Source of the DNA: Mytilus trossulus
Lineage: Eukaryota; Mollusca; Bivalvia; Mytilida; Mytilidae
Reading direction: 5' to 3'
Length of the DNA stretch: 64,000 nucleotides
Assembly: GCF_036588685.1 (NCBI RefSeq)
Contig: NC_086381.1
Coordinates: forward strand, 63,371,436 to 63,435,435
A program made the position numbers and the translations under genes. Of the stretch, positions 1 through 10,537 are shown piece by piece. The stretch's first letter is position 1, and every line of letters starts with the position of its first letter. The notes beneath the pieces were generated by a model that worked only from the letters and a program-made list of their open reading frames with translations, did not search any database and had not been told where the DNA came from.

Positions 1-180
1 TTTGAGCATAAAAAGGATCTATGATAAAAAAAATTGAAACAATTCTAAAGAGAAAATAGACGGATATATTAAGTTAGTGACAATAAACGGAAAATAAATA
101 ACATAAAATGTCAATTACTTTAAAATTAAACTGACAGGTTGCCGTATCTGCTACAACCAGAAGAAAGATCACTCAAGTTG

Positions 181-345
181 AAGTGGCGGTTCCAAGGGGG
201 GGGTCCGGGGTTTAAACCCCCTTTTTTTATGATCAATGCATTTGAATGGAGAAATTAAGTTGGACCCCCCCCCCCCCCCATCTGCTTCTTTTGTCCTAAG
301 TTAGGAACCCCCTTTTTAAAATGGATGAATCCGCCCCTGTGTTGC
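181..345 (+). repeat. GGCGGATCC-type dispersed repeat, copy 1
   Basis: The copy starts with a diverged tggcggttcca and ends with gaatccgcccctg. Internally it has runs of G and C, a cgatcaatgcatttgaatgg-like core (here gatcaatgcatttgaatgg) and a C run. Related copies lie near 17053, 37585, 52075 and 62820. It sits just upstream of the acceptor of the exon at 400, so it is intronic for that gene. Confidence 0.75.
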
Positions 346-399
346 AACCCCTTTTAAAGTAATGATCGATTCTTTTAAATGTATAATATCATTTTTCAG

Positions 400-644
400 A
401 CATTAAATATATTGATGAAACAACGGATGACGAAAGCAAAGAAGGTGATAAGTTGTTAGGAGGCAATGAAACAGAAGATGACAATGAGGACGTCAAAACA
501 CCAAATCAAAATGGCGACATTTCCGTTTCCGGAACAGCAGCCGTAACAACCAATGAATCTAGTCCTATGTTGAATGAAATACAATTGGAGATGGAAAATA
601 ATGTAGAACCTCCTAAAGAAACAGATGCCCTTGTGGAATCTTGA
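400..644 (+). CDS. Last coding exon of an unidentified protein, acidic C-terminal tail
   Basis: An intron-like pyrimidine stretch ending in atttttcag lies directly before 400. From there one frame (codons from 402) runs open for 80 codons to a TGA at 642-644. The encoded tail is hydrophilic and acidic, with DETTDDESKEGD, GGNETEDDNEDV and PPKETDALVES, and has no membrane segment or recognised domain. The upstream exons lie outside the window, so the protein cannot be named. An ATG inside the exon would give a much shorter protein and I do not take it as a start. The composition resembles a disordered cytoplasmic tail of a larger protein, which is inference only. The 3' UTR presumably runs into the AT-rich stretch that follows. 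Confidence 0.6.
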
Positions 645-1335
645 AAATTGGATCGTTGACTTTTTTGTTTTTTATTTCGCGCAACGGACACTAAACAACT
701 GTACATTGCTTTAGGTCAAAAATCAAACAAGCTAGATGACAATTTAACAATAAGTGCTTTATAGCCTCAAAGGCATTTTCACATAATGTGCAATATTTAT
801 TCTTTCATATGACAAAAGCGAATCAAATGTGTGATAGATCCTATATATAATTTCATGACAAAACTTGTGTATATATAATATTGACTTTTTCATCCGAGAG
901 AGAGAAAATCTGGAAAAAGACTGACGTTTTAATATGTTTCAATCAGTATTTTTGCTTTTATTTCGATATAGGCGTTTTTGGTAATATGAACTATTCTTTT
1001 GCGGTGTGTTATACTTGTTTGATTGTAAATTTATAATACATGACTTGTATAACGCAATCCTGTTCCTTTGATGTCAAATTAGATTTATTTAATGTTTTTT
1101 ATTTATTCAAGTGCTTTTAATGAAATAATGTTTCTGGTCATTATGATAGATGATATAATTAGAGAGATTTTTTCTACAGGAAATTTAGATAAAACAGAAT
1201 TGTATATTTAGATAATACATAATAAAAATTGGGTGTTGGATGTACTAAAACCGGATATTTGCATGAAATATACATTAATATAATGTAAAGATAATATAAA
1301 TCGTCAATCTAGAGTAAATAACAAGAAATTATTAA
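645..1335. other. Likely 3' UTR and AT-rich intergenic DNA
   Basis: No gene is visible. AT-rich sequence follows the terminal exon. Several AATAAA-like hexamers occur (for example near 1220), but none can be assigned as the poly(A) signal. Confidence 0.4.
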
Positions 1336-1342
1336 AAAGTGT

Positions 1343-1455
1343 GCATGAATATCGAAGACAAAGAGATTTGTCGGTGAAAGAGAGAGCGCGTGCATAAGAA
1401 TCGAAGACAAAGAGATTTGTCGGAGAGAGCGAGCGAGCGAGAGAGTGAGAGAGAG
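1343..1455. repeat. Short tandem duplication plus GA-rich microsatellite
   Basis: The segment atcgaagacaaagagatttg followed by tcgg occurs twice about 50 bp apart. It is followed by gagagagcgagcgagcgag-type low-complexity sequence. Confidence 0.7.
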
Positions 1456-1499
1456 GTAGATGGAAAATGAAAGAATGAGCATAATCGAGTAGGAATGCA

Positions 1500-1675
1500 C
1501 AATAATTGATTGGTTAAGTTTTGGTGTTTAACGCCACTCTAAAGCACTAAAATAATTGTCTATAGCATGTCGTATAGTTTTATAGGTTGAGCAAGTCGGG
1601 AACCACCGACCTTCGGCAGTATAACTGTCAATCTTAGTCAATTAACATTGGAGCCGAACGCACCTTCTAGGTATT
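1500..1675 (-). mobile_element. tRNA-derived SINE, minus orientation
   Basis: On the minus strand it has a B-box-like ggtgcgttcggctcc, a body with aaggtcggtggttc shared with the SINE at 6130, and a 3' end agtggcgttaaacaccaaaa followed by aatcaat. These are tRNA-derived SINE hallmarks. The A box is too diverged to see. Confidence 0.6.
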
Positions 1676-2489
1676 GGTTCGAACTGTAGCGAATTCAAAA
1701 TGAAAACTACAAGCAATCTATACGATTGAAAGGGTGTAGTTCAATAGTTACTAATATATGTTTCGTTTATGTTGTTTTCTTCTTTTTAATCATTTATTTA
1801 AATGCATCGTTGAAGTAAGATTTTTAGCGTTTTTTCGTTAATGTTTGCATTGTATATGTTGCATTGTTTTTCATTGTTTCAGCCTCATGTCGAAGATAGT
1901 GTTACGTTTTGGAAGTTGAACTATGAACTAATCATTTCAATTTTATTTGCATTTTGCTTTGTATGTATAAGCTGCTGTCGATTTTATTTGAATAATTCCT
2001 CAAGCTGTTCATGATAGGGTCCACGTGTTCTCTTCCTATGATAAAGTGGACACTTTTAAGTTTTGTTTATAATTAATAATCCTAATAAAAGTCCAAACTG
2101 GTAGACAACTCATCTTTTTAAATTCATAAAATCTTTTTAAAAAAGTGATCGTTTTGTTCTCATTTAACTCCATGCTCAACGATTTTTATTAAACGTTCTT
2201 CATAAATAGTATATTCACAGAATATTTTGAGTTTTTAGTATACATTGTCGGTTTCCGTCCACAAAGTCATTAATGGATGAAAATTTTGTTGTTCGAATAA
2301 ATGTTAAAAAAATGATACATTTACATGTATATATACGCATCTGTATATATTTCATGTATATCGTTGTTTTTTATGTTAAGTACACTGTCTAGAGGGAGAG
2401 TTACATGAACTAAAAATAGGTGAAACACGTAAAATTCCACGAAAGAAAGAAATGGACTCACTCTGCATGAATTACCATGGTAAAAACTC

Positions 2490-2635
2490 ATAGGCGGATC
2501 CAGGGGGCTGGTAGGACCGCCACCCCCTTTTTTCGTAGGAGAAATTTGGTTGATTATATAGGGAATCATTAACGCATGACTGTATCGGTCCCCTTTTATG
2601 GCGGGCAGTGCCCCCTTATTTCAAGTTTGGATCAA
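2490..2635 (+). repeat. Dispersed repeat, second GGCGGATCC-ended family
   Basis: It starts aggcggatccaggggg. The internal motif gattatatagggaatcatt is followed by a run resembling cccctttt and gcgggcagtgccccc. Relatives lie at 36730-36860, 53225-53400 and, inverted, 55025-55190. Confidence 0.65.
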
Positions 2636-3300
2636 CCACTGAAACTTAGCATAACTGAGTTTTGGTTTAAACTTCTTTGTGTCGTTGGATTGCTGTCCGG
2701 TTGAAATATACCCACATCACCTTTTATTTCGGGGAAACATGATGAAAACAACAGCATTTCTAATTGTGGTTACACCACGTGATGTTGAAACTGTTATACT
2801 CTTAAAATGAAACCCTCTATACAGTATACTCATACCACCCATTGTCTCGCCCGAATCGTTTTAATTTAATTTGTTCATGTACTAGTATTTGCTTATTTTT
2901 ATTGACTTAATTATGTTTGAATGATATGAATGTTTTAAACAGTATTTTTATGTGTTCTTTTTATTTTTAAGGTGCAAAAGATGTATGTAAATAAAATGTA
3001 AATAAAATTGCTAATTATTTATTCAGAAGATTGTCTCTTGGTTGCATCTGGTTCGTCAGTCTACATGCAGAGTTATCGGTACTTGTTTTTTCAATTGCCA
3101 GTCAGAGTGCAATAACTCTGCATGTGAGTTTGTTGTTCCCAATAATGTAGATGTCTTGTAATTAAAAGAAACAAGACTGTGTTACTGAATGCAACGTTGT
3201 TGTTGTAACATTTTGACAGAGGATAGTTTAAACTTCTATTTACAATAGACTGAATAATCGATCACTGCCACGTGCAAATCGATAAATGATTCTGTTAAAT
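2636..3300. other. Unassigned AT-rich DNA
   Basis: No ORF or RNA is recognised. A motif containing aactctgcatg is present in inverted form at about 3068 and 3114 (agagttat and ataactct), giving a weak local hairpin. Confidence 0.4.
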
Positions 3301-3304
3301 GCAA

Positions 3305-3749
3305 TAGAATCATATTTAAAACAGTGTGGTCCTGGCCATTGATTGACGACCTAAATTATCCCATTGACTGGGACATATTAGGTGAACGTTTGTCTGTAAC
3401 GACCATTGCTCACTTGTTACTTATTGTTGAATTTAAACTGTGGGGTCACCAAAGGTTCTTAACGCCTTTAATACTAAAATAATTCGAAAAATTATTCAGG
3501 AATAACCTTTATGTTTTGATTTATATTATTGATATAAATGAACACATCGTATTATTCCGGATTCGTTTTTCGAATTGCTTTATCTAGGTGTTGAGAACCT
3601 TTGGTGACCCCACAGATTCAGTGTCTTTAACAAGTACATAGTGAGCAGTGATTGTTACCGACAAACGTTCACCTAATCTGTCCCCGTCAATGGGATAATT
3701 TAGGTCGTCAATCAATGGCCAGGACCACACTGTTTTGAATATGATTCTA
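3305..3749. repeat. Large imperfect palindrome (about 445 bp)
   Basis: The left arm (about 3305-3505) is matched in reverse complement by the right arm (about 3551-3749), leaving a loop of about 45 bp. Landmarks are gaccacactgttttgaatatg against atatttaaaacagtgtggtc, ggataatttaggtcgtcaatc against gattgacgacctaaattatcc, and acctttggtgaccccaca against tgtggggtcaccaaaggt. It is probably a foldback or MITE-type insertion. No protein is encoded. Confidence 0.85.
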
Positions 3750-4107
3750 ATCGATACAGATAAGCTAATCAACAAGAATATTGCGCCAATTTAAAGTAAA
3801 TGTGATTGATATTATCTTTTTTCATAACTATCCACTGAGCATTAAGTAATGCGTACGATATATTCAGATCAGCAAGAGCTACATTGTATCACTTCCGGTT
3901 TGACGTTACATTGAATTTTCATCATACCAACTGAGCATTGTTTGTTGGATTTGTTTACGGATTTTTTTAGGTTCGTTAGTTTGTATAAGGTGGAGAATGT
4001 TTGTGACTAACATACATTTTGTATTCGTGTACTATCAGTACTACTAGTAGTATGCGATGTTATTTAAAAGCTTGGTTTGGTTTATCAACACAAACAGTTA
4101 ATATAAA

Positions 4108-4310
4108 AAAGAAGATGTGGTATGATTGCCAATGAGACAACTATCCACAAAAGACCAAAGTGACACAAACATTAACAATTATAGGTCACCGTACGGCCTT
4201 CAACAATGAGCAAAGCACATACCGCATAGTCAGCTATAAAAGGCCCCGATAAGACAATGTAAAACAATCATCAAATGAGAAAACTAAAGGCCTTATTTAT
4301 GTAAAAAATA
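4108..4310 (-). mobile_element. Dispersed mussel-type repeat (aatgagacaac family), copy 1
   Basis: It contains gatgtggtatgattgccaat, gagacaactatccac, aacaattataggtcaccgta and ggccttcaacaatgagcaaa, a family I recall as abundant in mussel genomes. Other copies or fragments lie near 5310, 21360, 26745, 27268, 34210, 46132, 48960-49420, 50795 and 51640. It is non-coding. Confidence 0.8.
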
Positions 4311-4439
4311 GTTGGTTTCCTTTTCTTTACCTTAATACCGTATTATTTGTATCAAGTTTGTTTATATTAAAGTATTAAATGCATTCTGTATCAGATTAAC
4401 ATAATTCGTTACATTGTTTACCTATAAAAACCAGCATAT

Positions 4440-4520
4440 ACCAGTTTGTATAAGTCATGTTAGGCCCGTCCGGGGATTAAACCCACGACCTCCTGCACAT
4501 GAGACACGCATTTTGTTTTG
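4440..4520 (-). mobile_element. tRNA-derived SINE head fragment, minus orientation
   Basis: Read on the minus strand, gaggtcgtgggtttaatccc resembles a tRNA B box with T-stem. No complete cloverleaf can be drawn, so it is not called a tRNA gene. Confidence 0.45.
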
Positions 4521-5047
4521 TTTGTATTGTATATGTACTTGCAGAAAGACAATTCGGAAAGAGTTCATGCTAAACCATGAATATATTATTAAAATGATTG
4601 TTAGGTATGTTCTCCAATAAGTGTTGACTTAAAAAAGTTGGGATTTTTTTCTATCCATGGAAAAGCAGAAAATGTTTGTTAGGAGCAGATTTTCTCTAAG
4701 CAGTGTTAGTATGAACTGGTGTGGGAACATTATTTTGATCCGGTTTTTAAATACAATGTTAAAATAAATCTATTTTAAACTCTGCATTGATCTACGATTG
4801 GGAGATTTTAAGATTTGTTTTGTTTATTTATCAAAACATAAAGGGATTGTTTCCTGTTCTTAATACCATGTTATGTGTATAAAGAACTAGATTAAGGTAG
4901 ATTAGCATTCTATTCCAGATTAACATAATTACTTACAATTTTTACCTCTGAAAGAATACACTACGTTTTAAAATTTCATTTGTGACCCTTTTTCGTTGGC
5001 TTACATAATGTACGGTTGTACTTTTGGATATCTGATATTTATTTCAA

Positions 5048-5260
5048 AAGAGGGCTAAAGATACCAGAGGGACAGTCAAACTCATAGGCCGAAAAATAAA
5101 CTGACAACGCCATGTCTAAAATTGAAAAAGACAAACAGACACATATAGTATACATGACACAACAAATAAAACTAAAGGCTTAGCAGCACGAACCTCACAC
5201 AAACTGGGGGTTGATCTAATGTGCTTCGGAATGGTAAGCAGATCCTGCCCCAAGAGGTTG
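5048..5260. mobile_element. Dispersed repeat (agggacagtcaaact family), copy 1
   Basis: The landmarks agataccagagggacagtca, aaactgacaacgccatg, catgacacaacaaata and agcagatcctgcccc are shared with 14175-14420 and, in reverse complement, with 42425-42640. Confidence 0.8.
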
Positions 5261-5307
5261 TACTTATTGACAGTCAGAGAAGCAGCAAATATTGAATTTA
5301 GAAGATA

Positions 5308-5440
5308 TGGTATAATGGCCAACTCAGAGCAAATGACTTAGAAATCAAAAATTATAAGTCACCGTTCGGTCTTCAACAATGAGCAAAATCTAGATCGCAT
5401 AGTTACCTTTAAAAGGCCCCTAAAAGACAAATGTAAAATA
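5308..5440 (-). mobile_element. aatgagacaac-family repeat, diverged copy 2
   Basis: It has agaagatatggtataatggc, taagtcaccgttcggtcttc and aacaatgagcaaaat in the same order as the copy at 4108. It follows directly on the copy of the other family at 5048. Confidence 0.7.
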
Positions 5441-5444
5441 ATTC

Positions 5445-6120
5445 AAAAGAAAAAAAATATATATAACGGCACGATTCATGTATAGAAACAGTTTGCTTGT
5501 GTAGTTTCCCGTTCCCGTAGTTGACAAGTTGCGAACTTGTGTCTCAAATCAGACCAAACTCATAAATATAACACAACAAAAGAAAGATAACTCCAGGTAT
5601 TTTTCGACTTTAGTGGCAAGTTATACATGTAGAAGATTAGTGCTGAACCTGTATTGCGACAATATTTTAATCGCTCAAATTGTTATAAAATATCAAGAAA
5701 GGGGCCTATATGCCGGCAAGAAATGAATATGTTAGTCATATATCAAGTATTTTTTTTAACATCCACTCACTCCTTTCAATTTACTTGATCTTAGCATCCT
5801 TATAAAGTAGTTAGCAATTTTCGTGAGGTTTATAAGATATCTGGAAAAATGAATAAATATAAAGAAATGGATGTAAAAATATGCCCAGTACGGTTTTGTA
5901 TAAATCTTTTTTTCAAAATAACTTGTCAATGAGCTTATAGCGTTCAATTTATAGTGAGCAATTTTCGTTTATATAGGACTATATATACAAACAGACAGTT
6001 TCGTCTCCTTTTTAACAGCCGAATACGAGTATGTATGTTTTCAGTTACACTCGTATATAGTAAAGTTGTAATGTTTTGCATCAGTCGCAATTGCTAGGAA
6101 TATACATAGCTATGGACATC
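5445..6120. other. Unassigned AT-rich DNA
   Basis: No supported gene is visible. The short ORFs here lack family signal. A weak inverted pair, tacgagtatg and acactcgtata, lies near 6022-6056. Confidence 0.4.
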
Positions 6121-6129
6121 ACCTTTGAA

Positions 6130-6325
6130 AGTCCTCGGTGGCCGAGTGGTTTAAGTAGTTACTACTGTAATGGTTAGCCAGTCAACACTGAGGTTGTGAG
6201 TGCGAACCCCTGACTAGAATTGCCGCTAAGTTTTCCTATTGAAAGTCGGTGGTTTTCTGCGGAGTAGCTTCCTCCACCAATAAAAACTGGAAAAGTGGCT
6301 TTTAAAACACCCAAAATCAAATCTT
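6130..6325 (+). mobile_element. tRNA(Ser/Leu)-like SINE
   Basis: The A-box-like tggccgagtggtttaag lies at about 6140 and the B-box-like gagtgcgaacccc at about 6199. The body includes gtcggtggttttctgcgg and cttcctccaccaataaaaac. The anticodon arm is not foldable as a functional tRNA, so a SINE fits better than a tRNA gene. Confidence 0.7.
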
Positions 6326-7040
6326 ATCAGACATAACAGATTGTTTTTGACATATGATAACTGAAAAATAAAAAGAATAGAGAGAAATTGGCAAAATCAA
6401 AGACTAGCGACTCATTTTGTCCTGCAATATATAGAAAAGAGAATATAAACATTGTGGAAAAAAATCATAAAGGATTTACAGAAGTACCCCTTAAAAAAAT
6501 AAAGACCCTTATTCATATTCATCTTCGCTAGCCAAGCGTCACGATATTGATTTATATCATAAAACTTCAAACATAATACAAACTTCAATGAGCTTAACGC
6601 CTAGTAAGCAAAGCTTGGACTTCGGATCTGTGTTTTACTCATATTGTCTGTACCCAAGTCTAACAATGGTACCCCTTCTCGTGGAGGGATGTGTAAATAA
6701 GCCACATGGCAACAACATTATTAAAGGGGTCCACAATTCCCCACTCTTCGTATCGGCCCTGTCACCACCTTAGAATTTGCAGTAATAAATAAATCAGTAA
6801 GATAAAATTGAGAATGGGAATGGGGAATATATTAAAGAGACAACAACCCGACCAAAGAGCAGACCAAAAAGGTTTATTTACAGTCGGCATAGTGTTCAAA
6901 CAAGAACATAACATAAGCTTTGGGCTTTAAACCTACATTCATAGCGTAACAATACAGTATATAATATTACACATGCAATGAGTTATACAACACAAAATGA
7001 AGCACTATAAGTAAGCATGGTGTTAGCAGGACAAACTATG
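6326..7040. other. Intergenic DNA with a short repeat fragment
   Basis: Near 6812-6870 there is a fragment (aatgggaatggggaatatat, agagacaacaacccgacc) of the repeat seen more fully at 26262 and 59700. I see nothing else. Confidence 0.5.
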
Positions 7041-7165
7041 TATTAAAAATTAAAGCTAAAAGCATACTAGGTATTAAAGTTAAAAGCATACTAGGTATTA
7101 AGTTAAAAGCATATTAGGTATTAAAGCTAAAAGCATACTAGGTATTCAAGTAAAAGCATACTAGG
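7041..7165. repeat. 24-bp minisatellite, left part
   Basis: About five imperfect units of aaagctaaaagcatactagg plus tatt. The array is split by the LTR element and resumes at 9875. Confidence 0.9.
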
Positions 7166-7351
7166 TGTAGTGTAGTTAATAATCATTCAAAAGAGTTCTC
7201 AAGTAGATACATGATTTATTTATCAACTTAAAACCAAACCATCATTCATGATTACAGGAGTCTATAAAGAAAAGGGAAAGAAACTATTACAATGTCTATT
7301 ACTAATGACTAACTCTGTACCACAAAACCAAATAAACATAATATAAGTACA
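7166..7351 (-). repeat. LTR (3' LTR of the minus-strand element)
   Basis: It matches 9690-9874 nearly base for base, with a few small indels and substitutions (for example 4 extra bases near 7313). It begins tgtagtgtag and ends aagtaca. The low divergence suggests a fairly young insertion. Confidence 0.88.
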
Positions 7352-7363
7352 TTCACCCCCTCT
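7352..7363 (-). promoter_or_regulatory. Polypurine tract of the LTR element
   Basis: On the minus strand agagggggtgaa abuts the 3' LTR, the expected site for plus-strand priming. Confidence 0.65.
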
Positions 7364-7385
7364 AAAAGTCAACACAATAGTTCAA

Positions 7386-9668
7386 TTAAAAAAACTGAGG
7401 TTTTACTTTTGCACAAATCTCACACTGTTTGATTGTTCTCTTGACGTCATCAACTGAGAAAGGTAAGTTCTTTGAACGGACGAAGTGAAGAAGTCGATTG
7501 ATGCCCGGATGGCAAAGTGCACTAGGTAGTTCAGAAAGAGAATCGGAGCTGATGGATGAGCAGTACGCTCGAGAAAAGCAATCGGCTGATGCATTGTCTT
7601 GTCTAGGACGATATTTTATATCATAGCTGTAACAGCTCAATTCAGTTCTCCATCGAATTATTTTGTCATTTTTCACTTTACCGTGCTTCTTTGAATCAAA
7701 CATATAAGAAACTGCTTCCTGGTCAGTGACAAGAGTGAATTTTTTCCCACTAAGTAAGTGTCTGCATTTGCGAACCGCATCTATAATGGCACATGCTTCC
7801 TTTTCTACAGATGAGTGTCCTAATTCATGAGCATTTAAAGTTCTCGAAAAGAAAGCAACAGGCCTACCACCCTGATTGAGACTTCCGGCTACTGCAGAAT
7901 CCGAGGCATCGGTTTCTACGACAAAAGGAATAGCTTCATCAATTGCACTTATGCTTGCGTTTTAAAGGTCGGATTTCAAATCATCGAATGCTTTCACTGC
8001 AATAGAGTCTAACGGAAAAGAAGTAGCGTTAGCTAACGGTTTGATTTTGTCTGAGAATCTTGGTATCCATTGACTATAATACGAAAACATTCCCATGGCT
8101 CTTTTTACTGATTTAGGACCGTGGGGCACAGGGAGTTCATCAAGCGTACTGTATACCTTGTATTTGGCGATATCTGAGACCATTTGATTAATGTTAGGAA
8201 ACGGGTAAGCATCAAGTTCAGTAAATCTGTTTATAGTTTGAGAGTAATCGATTACTAGTCTTTTCTTGTGCCTTTCATTTGAAGTTACTAACACTTGAGC
8301 TCTCCATGGTGACAAACTAGACTCAATTATACCTTCGGTAAGTAATCTTGTTGTCTCATTTTCTATGAATTCTCTATCGACTGCACTGTACTTCCTTGAT
8401 TTTGTAGCAATAGGTCGGCATTCACTTGTCAAGGTGGCAAATAATTCCGGCGGATCAACACTTGAAACCGCTAAACCACAAACTGTATTTGAGTCATTTA
8501 TTTCTACGGCTGGTCTGCTTCCACCGAAACTTATTTTTATACTGTCGTGTCTTTTCATGAAGTCCTGTCCCAAGATAATGTCACAACAGAGTTTATTGAG
8601 GACAGATAACTGCATATTCCGATAGAAATGTCCATCAATGTTTAAGTTTACATTGCAAATTCCTACTATAGGACTACTGAGAGCACTGGATGCCATAGAT
8701 AAACTTCCGGTAGCGTCATTTATATTTACTGACATTAATTTCGCAAATTGTCTATCAATGAAACTTTCAGAACTACCTGTGTCTATCAAGGCTTGGCACG
8801 GACGTTCATTCACACGCACATTTATTACTGCTTTCTTTAAACATTGCGGAGATGCAGCAGTCACAGTTGCTAATATGGGAGTACAAGAGGCAGATGTCCC
8901 AGTACTTGTTGTATTAGATTTACACACTTTCGAAAAGTGTCCTTTCTTACTACAGTTATGACAAGAGGCATCCTTTTCCGGACAAAAACGTCTCGCGTGA
9001 GCATTATTCCCACAAAAGAAGCACTTTTGTTTACTTCCGGGTCGTTGTGCAGCAGCTGCTGTAATCTTGTCTTCTTCAGTAACGAATTGAAGTTTTGTTG
9101 TGGTATCTAGAACACATTCATCTGTTTTTTGTCCAATCGCGGCTGTCACAGGATATGGCTGAACATACACTTCATTACTGCGTTGAGCTAGATCTAATGT
9201 TCGCGCCTGATCAAACATTGTCTTAAGGTCAAGGGCTCAGTGTCGAACAATTTGTGAGCAAAGTCCATTTATAAACGCGTCCCTTGTGTATTCTTCTTTA
9301 TATTTATCGGCCGTCACTGGTTGAAAGTTACAATCCTTTGCAAATACTTTAAGCTCTTGTAGAAACTGGTCAAGTGTCTCACCTGTCTGTTGTCTGCGTG
9401 TTATTAACAAGTGCCTAGCCAGAACCTCGTTTTTTGGTCGAACATACACAGCTTCTTACAGTGATATAGCGGTATCGTAAGTTTCACCAATATACTCATA
9501 TATACGCGGCGAAACAAAATTGATCAACATTATCAGTTTGTCTGGAACTTCTTCTCCGGCAGAGGTTAGAAAATTCGTAAAAGTTCGTTTCCAGTGAAAC
9601 CATTCTTTTGCTGCTGTAGGTGAATCAGGATTGGCATCCAATCGTTCAGGTCTGAGATATTTATGCAT
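7386..9668 (-). pseudogene. Broken gag-pol, single frame with three stops and internal deletions
   Basis: One minus-strand frame from the ATG at 9668 runs to the TAA at 7386, interrupted by TAA at 9456-9458, TGA at 9237-9239 and TAA at 7962-7964. The 9218-7962 segment (418 codons) holds two CX2CX4HX4C zinc knuckles (residues 66-79 and 86-99) and an aspartic protease site DTGSS (146-150). The first reverse transcriptase motifs follow, up to YSTLDE, and then the sequence jumps straight into the connection/RNase H region. The YxDD-containing palm is deleted. Downstream of 7961 come RNase H-like sequence (VETDAS, EAVSYMFDSKK) and an HHCC integrase N-terminus (HPGINRLLHF, CEICAKVKP). The integrase core is absent. 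All parts share one frame, so the parent probably made one Gag-Pol polyprotein. No functional product is expected. Confidence 0.88.
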
Positions 9669-9689
9669 GATGATTTAAGTTGATAAAAC

Positions 9690-9874
9690 TGTACATAGTG
9701 TAGTTAATAATCATCCAAAAGAGTTCTCAAGTAGATACATGATTTATTTATCAACTTAAATCCAAACCATCATTCATGATTACAGGAGTCTATAAAGAAA
9801 AGGGAAAGAAACTATTACAATGTCTATTACTAATGACTAACTACCACAAAACCAAATAAACATAATATACTACA
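9690..9874 (-). repeat. LTR (5' LTR of the minus-strand element)
   Basis: Partner of 7166-7351. On the minus strand it starts tgtagtatattatg. I could not identify a conventional tRNA primer-binding site just inside it, since the adjacent bases read gttttatcaac. Confidence 0.85.
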
Positions 9875-10062
9875 CTAGGTATTAAAGCTAAAAGCATACT
9901 AGGTATTAAAGTTAAAAGCATACTAGGTATTAAAGTTAAAAGCATACTAGGTATTTAAGCTAAAAGCATACTAGGTATTAAAGCTAAAAGCATACTAGGT
10001 ATTAAAGCTAAAAGCATACTAGGTATTAAAGCTAAAAGCATACTAGGTATTAAAGCTAAAAA
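9875..10062. repeat. 24-bp minisatellite, right part
   Basis: About eight units of aaagctaaaagcatactagg plus tatt, more homogeneous than the left part. Confidence 0.9.
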
Positions 10063-10339
10063 TTAAACGTAAACTAAGCATAATGGTTAGAAAGCTGGTA
10101 AAATGCATAGCATCATGTAAAATAATAAAAATTGGCCACGATATGATCTGAATGGTTAAATGTTAACATAAGACATAAATTAATAATCTGCACAAAATGT
10201 ACACTTACAGTTACTTCAATTCCATATTAATTTTAAAATATTTTCAACTGACTGAAATTAGCATTTTTCTAAAATTTAGTTTCAGGTAACGGTGTCACAC
10301 CACCAATTACTCGCTCCAATTGTGAAAGTAAGCCTACTC

Positions 10340-10364
10340 GGGGGGGGGGGGGGGGGGGGGGGGG
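10340..10364 (+). repeat. Poly(G) run
   Basis: About 25 uninterrupted G residues. The length is likely unreliable in any assembly. The surrounding 10065-10535 holds no gene. Confidence 0.8.
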
Positions 10365-10537
10365 ATTGTACTTTTGATGTCATTGTTTACTAACCAACAA
10401 ATAGGCAGAAATGAAACTTTTGATGAAAGAGAATTATTTTAACACCATAGTATACTAATTAAAGTTTTCCAGAAAACCAGGGTTATTTTTAGTGGTACCT
10501 CTATTCGGAAGACCTTTTCTTTTTAATATGATTTTAA

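Larger units (their letters stand above)
7166..9874 (-). mobile_element. Internally deleted LTR retrotransposon (Ty3/gypsy-like)
   Basis: Two direct repeats of about 186 bp (7166-7351 and 9690-9874) begin with TG and end with CA. Read on the minus strand they bracket gag-pol sequence. The flanks ctagg (7161-7165) and ctagg (9875-9879) fit a 5-bp target duplication, although that motif also recurs in the host minisatellite. Gag, two zinc knuckles, protease, the start of reverse transcriptase, RNase H and the N-terminal zinc region of integrase appear in order. The middle of reverse transcriptase and the integrase catalytic core are missing. Three in-frame stops also interrupt the reading frame. 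The copy is therefore not autonomous. Confidence 0.9.

Noticed and set aside
6130-6220. tRNA-Ser gene
   Set aside because: A- and B-box-like motifs are present but the arms do not pair into a cloverleaf, and a SINE body follows.
8365-8961. Plus-strand frames of 86 and 107 codons
   Set aside because: They are antisense shadows of the gag-pol frame on the minus strand.
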